64,000 bases of DNA, taken from NCBI GenBank assembly GCA_020636315.1, contig JACJYA010000021.1, positions 52,791 through 116,790 on the forward strand, read 5' to 3'. This document shows, piece by piece, positions 42,889 to 52,475 of this stretch. The position numbers and the translations under genes are program-made. Below the pieces are notes generated by a model that worked only from the letters and a program-made list of their open reading frames with translations, did no database searches and was not told the DNA's origin. This DNA is from Lewinellaceae bacterium (GTDB taxonomy: Bacteria; Bacteroidota; Bacteroidia; Chitinophagales; Saprospiraceae). Within the stretch, counting starts at the first letter, position 1, and every line of letters begins with the position of its first letter.

Positions 42889-44019
42889 TTACTCGGTGCC
42901 GTTGATGTAATAAGCTCCTTTCAGCGCGATCTGCTGCCCCTCCCGGAGGTTCAGCTCTTTGATTTCTACGAAACCTTCATCTGCCTGTCCTGCTTCCACT
43001 TCTACTTTCCGGAACCTTTCTCCTTCCCTTATGAATATGAAGGAACGGTCCCCGGAGCGCACGAGGGCCTCCTCCGGGATAGCAGACACCTGCCTGGAGT
43101 CTGTCCGGATGCGGGCATACAGGAACGTTCCTATGGCCAGGCCCTGTGGTTCTTCATCGAGGTGGACGTGGACATTGGCGGTTTTCTTTTCCAGGTCGAT
43201 GGCCTTGTTGATGAGGTGGACTTCTCCGTGCAACTCCTCATCGCTGCCCGGGATGGTGGCGATCACTTTCTGCCCTTTGCGCAGCAGGCCCAGGTCTTTG
43301 GCAAAAACCTGTAATTCGAGGTGGACATGGCTGTTATCGATGACCTCAAAGAGGAGCATATTGGGTTCAACCAGTTTCCCCGAGTTGACGTTAACTTTGG
43401 TCAAATAGCCCGAGGCCGGTGTGTAGATCCGAATGCTTGATTGAACCTGCCGGCTTTCCTCCAGTGCCTGGGTATTGATGCCGATCAGCTCCAATTCGGC
43501 TTTCAGCCCGTTGTAATGTGCTTCTTCCACCGAATAGTCGGACAGGGCCTGTTCATAAGCTTTCCGGGAGGCGGCATCGGCATCGGCCAGTTCTTTTTTC
43601 CTTTCCAGGTCCTTTTTCAGGAAGGCCACTTTGCTGGCGCTTTCCAGAAAGTCGCGTTGTTGACGTATGAGTTCGGGATGGGCTATGGTGGCCAGAAGGT
43701 CTCCCCGGCGGACGTATTCACCGGGCAGGTGTTTTACACCCTGGACGAAGCCGGTTACCGGGCTGTGGACAGAGCGGATGTTAGAGGGAGGAACATCGAT
43801 CATTCCGGAACATTCTACATAAGAGGCGATCTCTCGCAAAGAAGGCTGTCCCAGGACGATCTCTGACAATTCCATTTGTTCGGGAGTGAGATAAACCTCA
43901 GCTGTTTCACTTTCCTCCTTCGCGCCGTCCGTTACGTTGGCCTCTCCGGATTGCTGATGGCAGGCGGCCATCAGCAGGCTCAGGATGGCGGCGAGGCTAC
44001 CTATTTTGATGTACTTCAT
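42889..44019 (-). CDS. RND efflux periplasmic adaptor (membrane-fusion protein, CusB/CzcB type)
   Basis: 376 residues from the ATG at 44019 (MKYIKIGSLAAILSLLMAAC, lipobox). Domains: a barrel-sandwich/lipoyl half (IRSVHSPVTGFVQGVKHLPGEYVRRGDLLATI near 80-110), a helical hairpin (about 120-190: LESASKVAFLKKDLERKKEL), the second lipoyl half (IRIYTPASGYLTKVNVNSGKLVEPNM), a beta barrel and a membrane-proximal domain. It bridges the inner-membrane pump and the outer-membrane channel. There are no CusB-type N-terminal Met metal-site repeats. The gene is 43 bases downstream of the pump gene. Confidence 0.92.
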   Translation of the reverse strand: MKYIKIGSLAAILSLLMAACHQQSGEANVTDGAKEESETAEVYLTPEQMELSEIVLGQPSLREIASYVECSGMIDVPPSNIRSVHSPVTGFVQGVKHLPGEYVRRGDLLATIAHPELIRQQRDFLESASKVAFLKKDLERKKELADADAASRKAYEQALSDYSVEEAHYNGLKAELELIGINTQALEESRQVQSSIRIYTPASGYLTKVNVNSGKLVEPNMLLFEVIDNSHVHLELQVFAKDLGLLRKGQKVIATIPGSDEELHGEVHLINKAIDLEKKTANVHVHLDEEPQGLAIGTFLYARIRTDSRQVSAIPEEALVRSGDRSFIFIREGERFRKVEVEAGQADEGFVEIKELNLREGQQIALKGAYYINGTE

Positions 44020-44062
44020 GTCAATATTTTTTATGGCCTTTTTTTGTTCAGGCCGGGCTTTA

Positions 44063-47000
44063 TTATTTTGAAAGAAATTCGAGATAAATGACGGCCTGAT
44101 TGTATTGCCTGCACAACTCAATGAATTGTAGTTCATTATTCAGTGCGGCTTCCAGGCTCTGGGCGAACTGGAAATAATCCGTTTCGCCGGCACGCAGGCG
44201 GGTGGAGGCCAGGCGGCGGAGTTGGCCGGCCTGGCTGAGTAGGCTTTGCCCCTCTCCCTGTAGTTGCTGATATAAGGCCCGGGCTTCCTGCAATACCATG
44301 CGGTGTTCCTGTTTAAGGAATTGCCGTTGCAGTTCCAGGTTGTTTGCCGCCTTGGCCTGTTCCAGTTTTGCCTGTTCTGTCCTGGCGCGTTGTGCTCCCG
44401 GGAAGAGGGGCAGGGCTGCGCCGAAGTTAAGAGCGTGAAGTGGCCACTCGGGCCGGATACTCTGTTGCATGGCTCCCAGCCTGAGTTCCGGTTTCAGCAA
44501 ATGCTTTTCCACTTCTATCTGTTTTCGGGCAACTTCCACCTCCTGCTCCAGTGGGGAAAGCTGAAGTTGCAGGCTGGCGCTGCTGTCTGATCCCGGAAAA
44601 GGCAGCAGAACCAGGCTATCCGGAGAGCGCCGGTATCCTTCGGCGAACGATTGCTGAAGCAGCCGGTTAAAAGCCTGTTCTTCTTCGATGCGGCCCTTAT
44701 TCAGGGCATTGCGGGCCTGAGAGAGCAGGCTGTTGGCCAGGGTATTTTCCAGTTGGCCGGTTTCGCCGGTTCGGTACTGTAGCGCCGCCTTTTCGGAAAG
44801 GGTGCTGTAAAGGCCCTCCTGTTGTTCCAGGGCTTGCAACCGTTGCCGGGTGTATAACCATTGTTGCCATGCCTGCCTGACCTGATAGGCCAGTTGGTGC
44901 CGGAGCAATTCCCGGCGGTTGCCGGCCAGGGCCAGTTTGGCGCGGGCAGCTTCGCCTCTCCGCCGGTTGAGCCCGGGAATGCCCAGAGGCTGGGTGACAC
45001 CCAGCTGATAATCGATGGAATTGGTGTTAAACTGGCCGGCGCCCACCATGAATTCCGTAGCCGGAATGATCCTTGCCGCTTCGATCCCAAGTTGAGCCTG
45101 TTCCACATCGATGGCGCCGTTCTTCATAGCGGGGTGGTTTTCCATGGCCTGCTGCAGGGCGGCCTCCAGGGTGAGTTCCGGTTGCTGGGCTTTGCCGGGA
45201 GTGCCAAGAAGCAGGAATGGAAGCAGGATTGCAGCGGCTGCCGCAGGGATAGAACGCTTCAGGTTGCGGTTGGTGAGGTAGTATAACACCGGCAGGACTA
45301 CCAGAGTGAGGAGCGTAGCGGTTACCAGCCCTCCGATGACTACCGTGGCAAGGGGTTTTTGTACTTCGGCTCCGTTGGAACTGGAAAGGGCCATAGGCAG
45401 AAAGCCCAGGGCAGCCACCGTTGCCGTCATGATCACCGGCCGCATGCGGGTAAGGCTGCCGATGATAACTACCTGGCGAATGTTGCTCATGCCGTCTTCA
45501 TACCGAAGGCGGTTGAAATGGCTGATGAGAACGATGCCATTGAGTACCGCCACTCCGAAAAGGGCGATGAACCCGACTCCGGCGGAGATACTGAAGGGCA
45601 TTCCACGGATCCAAAGCGCCAGTATCCCTCCGATGGCCGCGGTAGGTACTGCGGTGAAGATCATCAGCGCATATTTGAGTTTGCCGAAGGTGAAATACAA
45701 CAGTACAAAGATCAATGCCAGGGAAACGGGCACGGCCACTCCAAGGCGCCGGCGGGCGGCTTCCAGGTTCTCGAACTGGCCGCCATACCGGATGAAATAG
45801 CCTGCCGGCAGCATTAATTGCTGGCCCAGGGCTGATTCAATATCGGCCACCAGGCTGGCCACATCCCGGTTGCGGACGTTGACGCCGATGTTGATCCGCC
45901 GTCGGGCATCCTCCCGGGATATCTGCATAGGGCCTTCTGCGTATTCTACCTCGGCTACTTCGCTTATCGGTATTGAACGGCCGTCGTCGAGGTGGATAAA
46001 AAGGCGGCCCAGGTCCAGCTCCTGACGGAAGCTTTCCTGGAGGCGGACGACGAGGTCGAACTTGCGTTCGTTCTCAAAAACGGCGCCGGCGGTTTCGCCG
46101 GCATAGGCGGTACGCACCAGGGTATTGAGACGCTCGATGTCTATGCCGTATTCGGCAATCTTTTTTCGGTTGAAATGGACGCGCAACTGGGGCAGGCCTT
46201 CGGTTTGTTCCACCCTTACGTCGCCGGCCCCGGGAATCCCTTTGATGATATCGGCGGCCCGGTCTCCCAGCCTTTTGAGTTCATCGACCTCCTCCCCGAA
46301 TATTTTCACCGCAATATCGGTTTTCGCTCCGGTGAGCAACTCGTTAAACCGCAGCTGTATGGGTTGGGTGAACTCAAAACCGGCGCCGGCCACCACTGAA
46401 AGTTTCTCTTTCATCTTATCGGCAAGTTCCTCTCTGCCAGAGGCGGAAACCCATTCTTCCTTGGGTTTCAGAATGATCATGATGTCGGCATCTTCGATGG
46501 CCATCGGGTCTGTCGGCACCTCGGCAGTACCGATCTTTGACACTACGTGTTGTACCTCCGGAAAGTTATCCAGCAGGATGCGTTCCGCCCTGGTGGAAGA
46601 CCGGATGCTTTCCTGTAAAGAGCTTCCGGGCTGTATAGTCATTTGCATGGCCAGGTCTCCTTCTTCCAGGGTGGGAAGAAATTCGGCGCCCAGCGACCGG
46701 AAGATCAGTGCAGCGGCAACAAGGAGTATGCCCGTAACCGACAAAACAAGGGCCGGCAGGCGGAGCGCCCACTCCAATGTTGGCCGATAAAGCCAGCGGA
46801 TGAAATTGACAATGCGGCCCGAGAAGGATTTGTGTTCCACGATCTTTTTAGGCATGACCCAGGCTGCCATCATCGGAACGTAGGTCAGAGAGAGGATCAT
46901 AGCCCCCAATACGGCAAAACTGAACGTCATGGCCATGGGGCGGAACATTTTGCCTTCGATCCCCGTCAAAGTCATGATGGGGATGAAAACCGTCAGAATG

Positions 47001-48361
47001 ATAAATACACCGAATACTGCAGAGCGGAACAATTTGGAAGACTCTTCGATGATAATACCATCCATCTGTTCCTGGGCCAGGGTTTTGCCCACGTGATAGG
47101 TGAAAATACCGTGTAGCACCCCCTCCACAATGATCACAGCCCCATCGACGACGATGCCAAAGTCGATGGCTCCCAGGCTCATCAGGTTTGCAGAAAGGCC
47201 GAAGTAATTCATCAGGATGAGCGCAAAAAGCATGGCCAGGGGAATGACCGAAGCTACGATGAGGCCTGCCCTCAGGTCGCCCAGCAGAATGACGAGGACC
47301 AGGATGACGATCAGCCCGCCCGTGAGGAGGTTGTGCTTTACCGTATTGATGGTTTTGCCGACAAGGACAGACCGGTCGAGATAAGGGTACAACTCCACTC
47401 CTTCCGGAAGCGATTCCTGTACCTGCCTGATACGGCTGTGGACGTTGGCGATAGCCTCAGATGCATTTGCTCCTTTAAACATCAGGGTAATCCCTCCCAC
47501 GGCCTCTCCCAGCCCGTCCATTGTCATAGCGCCAAAGCGCTTGGGGCTACCCAGCTGTACCCCGGCAACGTCGCGGATGAGCACGGGGATGCCCTTTCGG
47601 GCGCCGATCACAATGTTCTCGATATCGGATTGTTGCTGAACAAGCCCTTCGGTACGGATGTAGTAGGCGTTGGCCTTTTTTTCTATATAACTGCCGCCGC
47701 TGTTCTGGTTGTTTCTGGACAGCGCATCGAACACCTCTGCTACTGATATGTCATAGCTTTGCAAAAGCAGAGGGTCGAGGGCCACTTCGTACTGCTTCAG
47801 GTACCCCCCAAAGCTGCTGACTTCGATGATGCCGGTGATCCCGGAAAGCTGGCGCTTGACGATCCAGTCCTGAATGGTGCGCAGCTCCATAGGGCCGAAA
47901 CGGTTTTCGTAGCCCGGTTTTACTTTGAGAACGTATTGGTAGATCTCGCCCAGGCCGGTGGTGATGGGCATGAGTTCCGGTTTACCCATTCCTTCCGGGA
48001 TCTCCTGTTCGGCCATGCTGATCTGTTCCCTGACGTACTGGCGGGCGTCCAGTACCGGGGTGTTGTCCTCAAATACGATGGTAACTACCGAGAGGCCAAA
48101 GCGGGATATCGAACGGATTTCCATAACCCCCGGGATATTGGCCATGGCCACCTCCACCGGATAGGTAATGAATTGTTCCACTTCCTGTGGGGCCAGAGAG
48201 GTGGAAACGGTGACGACCTGCACCTGGTTGTTGGTAATGTCGGGCACCGCATCGATGGGAAGGCGCGTCAGGGAATACAGGCCGGCCCCAGCCAGCCCTG
48301 CGACTAGCAAAAGAATAATGAGTTTATTCTTGACAGAAAACTCAATGATTGCTTTGATCAT
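44063..48361 (-). CDS. CzcA/CusA heavy-metal RND pump fused to a TolC-like outer-membrane protein
   Basis: 1432 residues. Residues 1 to about 1034 are a complete HME-RND proton/metal antiporter with 12 spans; VPDITNNQVQVVT near 38 and span 4 with AIDFGIVVDGAVIIVEG are the pattern of the Czc (divalent cation) group rather than Cus. About residues 1035-1060 (NLKRSIPAAAAAILLPFLLLG, then TPGKAQQ) look like an internal signal peptide. Residues 1060-1432 form an outer-membrane efflux (TolC) domain: LEAALQQAMENHPAM, GVTQPLGIPGLNRRRGEAARAK, FGAALPLFPGAQRARTEQAKLEQAK. The adaptor gene follows. Pump-TolC fusions of this size recur in Bacteroidota, so it is unlikely to be a sequencing error. Confidence 0.93.
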   Translation of the reverse strand: MIKAIIEFSVKNKLIILLLVAGLAGAGLYSLTRLPIDAVPDITNNQVQVVTVSTSLAPQEVEQFITYPVEVAMANIPGVMEIRSISRFGLSVVTIVFEDNTPVLDARQYVREQISMAEQEIPEGMGKPELMPITTGLGEIYQYVLKVKPGYENRFGPMELRTIQDWIVKRQLSGITGIIEVSSFGGYLKQYEVALDPLLLQSYDISVAEVFDALSRNNQNSGGSYIEKKANAYYIRTEGLVQQQSDIENIVIGARKGIPVLIRDVAGVQLGSPKRFGAMTMDGLGEAVGGITLMFKGANASEAIANVHSRIRQVQESLPEGVELYPYLDRSVLVGKTINTVKHNLLTGGLIVILVLVILLGDLRAGLIVASVIPLAMLFALILMNYFGLSANLMSLGAIDFGIVVDGAVIIVEGVLHGIFTYHVGKTLAQEQMDGIIIEESSKLFRSAVFGVFIILTVFIPIMTLTGIEGKMFRPMAMTFSFAVLGAMILSLTYVPMMAAWVMPKKIVEHKSFSGRIVNFIRWLYRPTLEWALRLPALVLSVTGILLVAAALIFRSLGAEFLPTLEEGDLAMQMTIQPGSSLQESIRSSTRAERILLDNFPEVQHVVSKIGTAEVPTDPMAIEDADIMIILKPKEEWVSASGREELADKMKEKLSVVAGAGFEFTQPIQLRFNELLTGAKTDIAVKIFGEEVDELKRLGDRAADIIKGIPGAGDVRVEQTEGLPQLRVHFNRKKIAEYGIDIERLNTLVRTAYAGETAGAVFENERKFDLVVRLQESFRQELDLGRLFIHLDDGRSIPISEVAEVEYAEGPMQISREDARRRINIGVNVRNRDVASLVADIESALGQQLMLPAGYFIRYGGQFENLEAARRRLGVAVPVSLALIFVLLYFTFGKLKYALMIFTAVPTAAIGGILALWIRGMPFSISAGVGFIALFGVAVLNGIVLISHFNRLRYEDGMSNIRQVVIIGSLTRMRPVIMTATVAALGFLPMALSSSNGAEVQKPLATVVIGGLVTATLLTLVVLPVLYYLTNRNLKRSIPAAAAAILLPFLLLGTPGKAQQPELTLEAALQQAMENHPAMKNGAIDVEQAQLGIEAARIIPATEFMVGAGQFNTNSIDYQLGVTQPLGIPGLNRRRGEAARAKLALAGNRRELLRHQLAYQVRQAWQQWLYTRQRLQALEQQEGLYSTLSEKAALQYRTGETGQLENTLANSLLSQARNALNKGRIEEEQAFNRLLQQSFAEGYRRSPDSLVLLPFPGSDSSASLQLQLSPLEQEVEVARKQIEVEKHLLKPELRLGAMQQSIRPEWPLHALNFGAALPLFPGAQRARTEQAKLEQAKAANNLELQRQFLKQEHRMVLQEARALYQQLQGEGQSLLSQAGQLRRLASTRLRAGETDYFQFAQSLEAALNNELQFIELCRQYNQAVIYLEFLSK

Positions 48362-48507
48362 GTTTTAATCCAATGTTTTGTCCTGAACAGCGAAGGGTAT
48401 CATGGCTGTGAGCCCACTGAGGACTGCGCCACAGAAGACAATTGGGTGACCGCCGGTGTGCAACCCTTCAGCTGGAAAAAAAACTCAGAGAGAATTGAAT
48501 GGTAAGC

Positions 48508-48906
48508 TCAGGACAAAATAGGAGGGCGAAAGACGGCGCCTTCGTGTATGGAGCCGGCAAAGGAGGTATAATGTGGAAAGGCCTGGCCCGGAAAAGCAGG
48601 GCGGGAATGGATTTCCGGAAGGATATTACTGGCCAGCAAAACCGGGGAAAAGACATGAACCGTCTTTAAAGGGAGGTTTTGGTGGCTGTTCCCGCCATCG
48701 TTATGCTGATGGCTGTCCGGATACAGAAAATGGGTAGTGAGAAAATCAGTGAAAGAAAATTTGCCGCCCGATTCGGCGGCCAATTGCTGATGCAGCTTAT
48801 AATGTTCCCATACCGCCGGCGCCTTCTCCAGCTGGCTGAAGTCGGAGCCTGGAAGAATACTGCCAATCAGGAAGTAGATCGCCAATATTTGAGCAAAAAA
48901 CTTCAT
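48508..48906 (-). CDS. Small secreted His-containing protein upstream of the metal pump
   Basis: 132 residues. Signal peptide MKFFAQILAIYFLIGSILPG, then a mature protein with KLHQQLAAESGGKFSFTDFLTTHFL, a cluster DSHQHNDGGNSHQNLPLK and many Phe/Pro. Proteins of this size with a His-rich NLPxK block commonly precede czc/cus operons in Bacteroidota and may bind metal in the periplasm; that role is inference. It is 146 bases upstream of the pump on the same strand and is probably the first gene of the operon. Confidence 0.72.
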   Translation of the reverse strand: MKFFAQILAIYFLIGSILPGSDFSQLEKAPAVWEHYKLHQQLAAESGGKFSFTDFLTTHFLYPDSHQHNDGGNSHQNLPLKTVHVFSPVLLASNILPEIHSRPAFPGQAFPHYTSFAGSIHEGAVFRPPILS

Positions 48907-49301
48907 TTTCCGATAGTGGGAACTGCTTGAATTATTTATTATAATAAAAACTACTGTGCAAAGATAGAGTTTATCCTGAACTTTTTCTGTGATCTATTGC
49001 CTTCACATAAAATCTTCCGTTTTTTGTCAGCATTTCAACGTAATTTGACAAAAAATCACATTTCTCGTCAACAATTCTGAAATTTAATTGCTTATTTATC
49101 TGTCTTACCACCCGGCTACATATTAGTGATTAAAAAATAGGATCAATATGCTTATTTTTTGAGGCACTAAATAAAAATTTCTCATACACGCCTTACCTCG
49201 TCATCAATCTCTTTACCCATGAACTCAGGTACAGAGGCCTCACCTCTGTTAGCCACACTTTTTTTTAGCTCATTTTATTGTTCATTAAATTCGGATTAAA
49301 G
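48907..49301. other. AT-rich divergent intergenic region before susC
   Basis: About 395 bases separate the metal-efflux operon from the SusC gene. It contains two TTTTTTGAGG/TTTGACAAAA-type AT tracts but no exact TAnnTTTG box, and a hairpin ACAGAGGcctcaCCTCTGT (49231-49249) whose AGGCCTCACCTCTG also occurs at 14890. Confidence 0.5.
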
Positions 49302-52300
49302 ATGAAAAAACTCTTACTCTTACTGGGGCTCGCCATTTTTACAAGTGGCGCACTATGGGCCCAGAGGTCCATCACTGGTACGGTTACCGACCAGGAAGGA
49401 GAGGCGCTCATCGGCGCCAGTATTCTATTGAAAGGTACTTCTACCGGCACCGTCACCGATGTGGATGGTAAATACCAGATCACCGTTCCGGACGGGCCCG
49501 GCAACGTGCTCCAGTTTTCCTATACCGGTTTCGGCACCCAGGAAATAGAAGTCGGGATCAGTAATGTCATCGACGTCGCGCTGGAAGAAGGCACGGTGCT
49601 CGAAGAGGTAGTAGTCACCGCCCTGGGTATTGAAAAGGAATCCCGGTCGCTGGGCTACAGTGTTGACCAGCTGAATTCCGAAGAACTGGTAAAAGCCCGG
49701 GAGAGCAACATCGTGAACTCCCTGCAGGGCAAAGTGACCGGCGTGGTGGTCAACAACACCAGCGGTAACCTGGGGGCATCCGCCAAGATTCTCATCCGGG
49801 GGGCTACCTCCCTCAGTGGGAGGAACAACCCGCTCTGGGTGATCGACGGCCAACCGGTCAACGACGATCAGTTCAACGGCGGGCAGGCCAACCGGATCTC
49901 CGGCACCCGGGACTTCGCCAACGGCGCCTCGGTGATCAACCCCGATGACATCGAAACCATCAGCGTCCTGAAAGGCGCTGCCGCCACCGCCCTCTATGGG
50001 TCGCGGGCTGCCGCCGGCGCCATCATCGTTACTACAAAAAGGGGGAAGACCAAAGGCGACAACAACCTTCAGGTATCGGTCAACTCCTCCTATCGCATGG
50101 ATGACCTCTTCGTCACCCCTGACTATCAGCAGGAGTACGCGATGGGGTCGCTGGCTAAGTACGATTCCTCTTCCGTAGGGTACGACTGGGGGCCGCGCAT
50201 TGTGGGCCAGACGGTCAGCCACCTCCCCGTTACCGGAGAATCCGGCCCGCTGCGCGCGGTGAAGGACAACGGCGTGAAGGATTTCTTCGAAACGGGCAAT
50301 ACCTGGCTCAATAACTTCGCCATTTCCGATGGTAATGAAAAGTATGATTACCGCATCAGCTTTGGTGCGTTGAACCAAACAGGTATAGTCCCGGCTTCGG
50401 AACTGGACCGTTACAACGTCTCCCTGAATGCCGGCCTGCGGCACTCACCCATGCTGCGCTCGCGCTTTGGCGTTCAGTTCATAAAGACGGACTCCCGGGG
50501 GACGGCCGCGGCGGGCGCCAACGACCCCAACATCGTCGGGCTGAGTTCCTTCAGCAGTACGCTGGATCAGCGGAACTTCATTCCCTGGATCGATGAGGCC
50601 GGTAACCAGATCAATAATCCTGATCCCCAGATCAACAACCCTTACTGGATCAGGCATGAAAACCTGAACAACCGGGATGATTCCCGTATCCTGGCCAACG
50701 CTGCCCTGACCTTCGCTCCGTTCGAAAACTTCGAACTCACCGGTAAGTTCGGCTACGACTACGACCAGGACAACCGCTTCTTCTCCAACCGCAAGGGGAC
50801 GATCACCCGCCTGGAAGGGAACTTCGAGACCACTAATATCAACAACATTCAGCTCAATACGGACATCATTGCCCGGTACTCCTTCGACATTACCGACGAC
50901 CTGGCCCTGTCCGCGCTTGGCGGGTTCAACTACAACAAGCGCCAGAGGACGATCGAAGGCCTGTTTGGCAACCAGCTTCTGGTGCCCCAGCTTTTCTCTC
51001 CGGGTAACGTTAAGCAAAGTGTCCCGGACCGGGACTTCCGCGAGCAGGTCCTCTTCGGCCTCTATACCTCGATCGACCTGAGCTACCGCGACTGGCTGAC
51101 CATGACCATCACCGGCCGGAACGACTGGTCTTCGACCCTGCCGCTGAACAACAACTCCTACTTCTACCCCTCGGTCAGCACCGCCTTTATCTTTTCTGAC
51201 GCCCTGGGCCTGGCCAGCGACTTCTTCAGCTATGGTAAGCTGCGGGCCAGCTTTGCACAGGTCGGTAACGATACAGACCCTTATCAGCTGGACTTCCTCT
51301 TTTTCCCGGTCACCGTTGCTACCGGCCAGTACAGCCTGAACGTAAACTTCCCGTTCAACGGTGCTTCGGCTTACGGCAAGACCAATACCATCCCGCCGGC
51401 CGACCTGCTGCCCGAGCAGCAGACCAGCTTTGAGATTGGCACCGAACTGGACTTTTTTGACTACCGTTTAGGTTTAGACATCGCCTACTTCAATACGCAG
51501 AACAAGGACCAGATCCTGGCATTGCCGATCCCGGAATCCACCGGTTTTGGTTTTCTGAGAACCAACGTTGGCCAGGTGAATACTTCCGGCCTGGAGATCA
51601 CGCTGGATGCCACGCCGATTAAATTCAAGGGTTTTTCCTGGAATACCATCGTCAACTTCTCCAGTGCAAGGACCGAAGTGGTCGAACTGGCCGAAGGTGT
51701 TGACCGGGTGCTGATCGCCAGCGCATTCAACAGCGTGCAGGTCGTTGCCGAGAAAGGGAAAGGCTTCGAACTCCTGGGGGTACCCTGGCAGAGAGACTCC
51801 GTTACGGGCCGGCCTCTGATCAACCCGGAAGATGGTACGCGTATTGCCGGCGAACCCAAAACCTTTGGGTCGGTGCTACCGGATTTCACCATGGGCTTTG
51901 TCAACTCTTTCCGGATCGGTGATTTCAACTTATCCTTTACTATCGACTGGAGGGAAGGTGGTGTGATGAAGCCCTCCACCGTTGAAGACCTTCAGGTGGG
52001 CGGCCTGGCGAAAGAGACGCTGCTCAACCGGGAAGGCACCTTCATCGACCGGGAAGGTGTTATCGCCAATGCGGACGGCACCGTTCGGGACAATGACGTT
52101 CCGGTTGCCAGCGCCGAGCACTTCTGGACGGCTCTTGATGACAACAGCATCGCCGAACCCTTTATTTTCGATGCTTCCTTTGTCAAACTGCGGGAAATCT
52201 CCCTCAATTACAGTTTCCCTCAGTCCCTGCTGGGCAACAGCTTCATCAAGAACCTGATCATCGGTGTGGAAGCGCGGAATGTGGCCTTGCTGTATTCGGT

Positions 52301-52421
52301 CATTCCTCACATCGACCCGGAAGCCAGCCTCTTTGGCTCCGGAGCCGACGGCTGGGGTATCGAGCGGTCGAATGTCCCCAGTACGCGATCCATCGGGGTA
52401 AATCTCCGGGCGACCTTCTGA
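49302..52421 (+). CDS. SusC/RagA family TonB-dependent outer-membrane transporter
   Basis: 1039 residues from the ATG at 49302 (MKKLLLLLGLAIFTSGALWA, signal peptide). A carboxypeptidase-D-like beta domain follows (SITGTVTDQEGEALIGASIL, about 22-100), then the TonB box/plug (EEVVVTALGIEKESRSLGYS, ILIRGATSLSGRNNPLWVIDG, about 110-230), and the 22-strand barrel ending STRSIGVNLRATF. SusC with SusD imports glycans or peptides. No glycosidase or sensor gene is nearby, so the substrate cannot be inferred. The first gene of a three-gene operon. Confidence 0.96.
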   Translation: MKKLLLLLGLAIFTSGALWAQRSITGTVTDQEGEALIGASILLKGTSTGTVTDVDGKYQITVPDGPGNVLQFSYTGFGTQEIEVGISNVIDVALEEGTVLEEVVVTALGIEKESRSLGYSVDQLNSEELVKARESNIVNSLQGKVTGVVVNNTSGNLGASAKILIRGATSLSGRNNPLWVIDGQPVNDDQFNGGQANRISGTRDFANGASVINPDDIETISVLKGAAATALYGSRAAAGAIIVTTKRGKTKGDNNLQVSVNSSYRMDDLFVTPDYQQEYAMGSLAKYDSSSVGYDWGPRIVGQTVSHLPVTGESGPLRAVKDNGVKDFFETGNTWLNNFAISDGNEKYDYRISFGALNQTGIVPASELDRYNVSLNAGLRHSPMLRSRFGVQFIKTDSRGTAAAGANDPNIVGLSSFSSTLDQRNFIPWIDEAGNQINNPDPQINNPYWIRHENLNNRDDSRILANAALTFAPFENFELTGKFGYDYDQDNRFFSNRKGTITRLEGNFETTNINNIQLNTDIIARYSFDITDDLALSALGGFNYNKRQRTIEGLFGNQLLVPQLFSPGNVKQSVPDRDFREQVLFGLYTSIDLSYRDWLTMTITGRNDWSSTLPLNNNSYFYPSVSTAFIFSDALGLASDFFSYGKLRASFAQVGNDTDPYQLDFLFFPVTVATGQYSLNVNFPFNGASAYGKTNTIPPADLLPEQQTSFEIGTELDFFDYRLGLDIAYFNTQNKDQILALPIPESTGFGFLRTNVGQVNTSGLEITLDATPIKFKGFSWNTIVNFSSARTEVVELAEGVDRVLIASAFNSVQVVAEKGKGFELLGVPWQRDSVTGRPLINPEDGTRIAGEPKTFGSVLPDFTMGFVNSFRIGDFNLSFTIDWREGGVMKPSTVEDLQVGGLAKETLLNREGTFIDREGVIANADGTVRDNDVPVASAEHFWTALDDNSIAEPFIFDASFVKLREISLNYSFPQSLLGNSFIKNLIIGVEARNVALLYSVIPHIDPEASLFGSGADGWGIERSNVPSTRSIGVNLRATF

Positions 52422-52475
52422 TGCAAACAGAGATTTCCCTTTTGAATGTCATTAACCAAAAAAGAAGAACAACTG

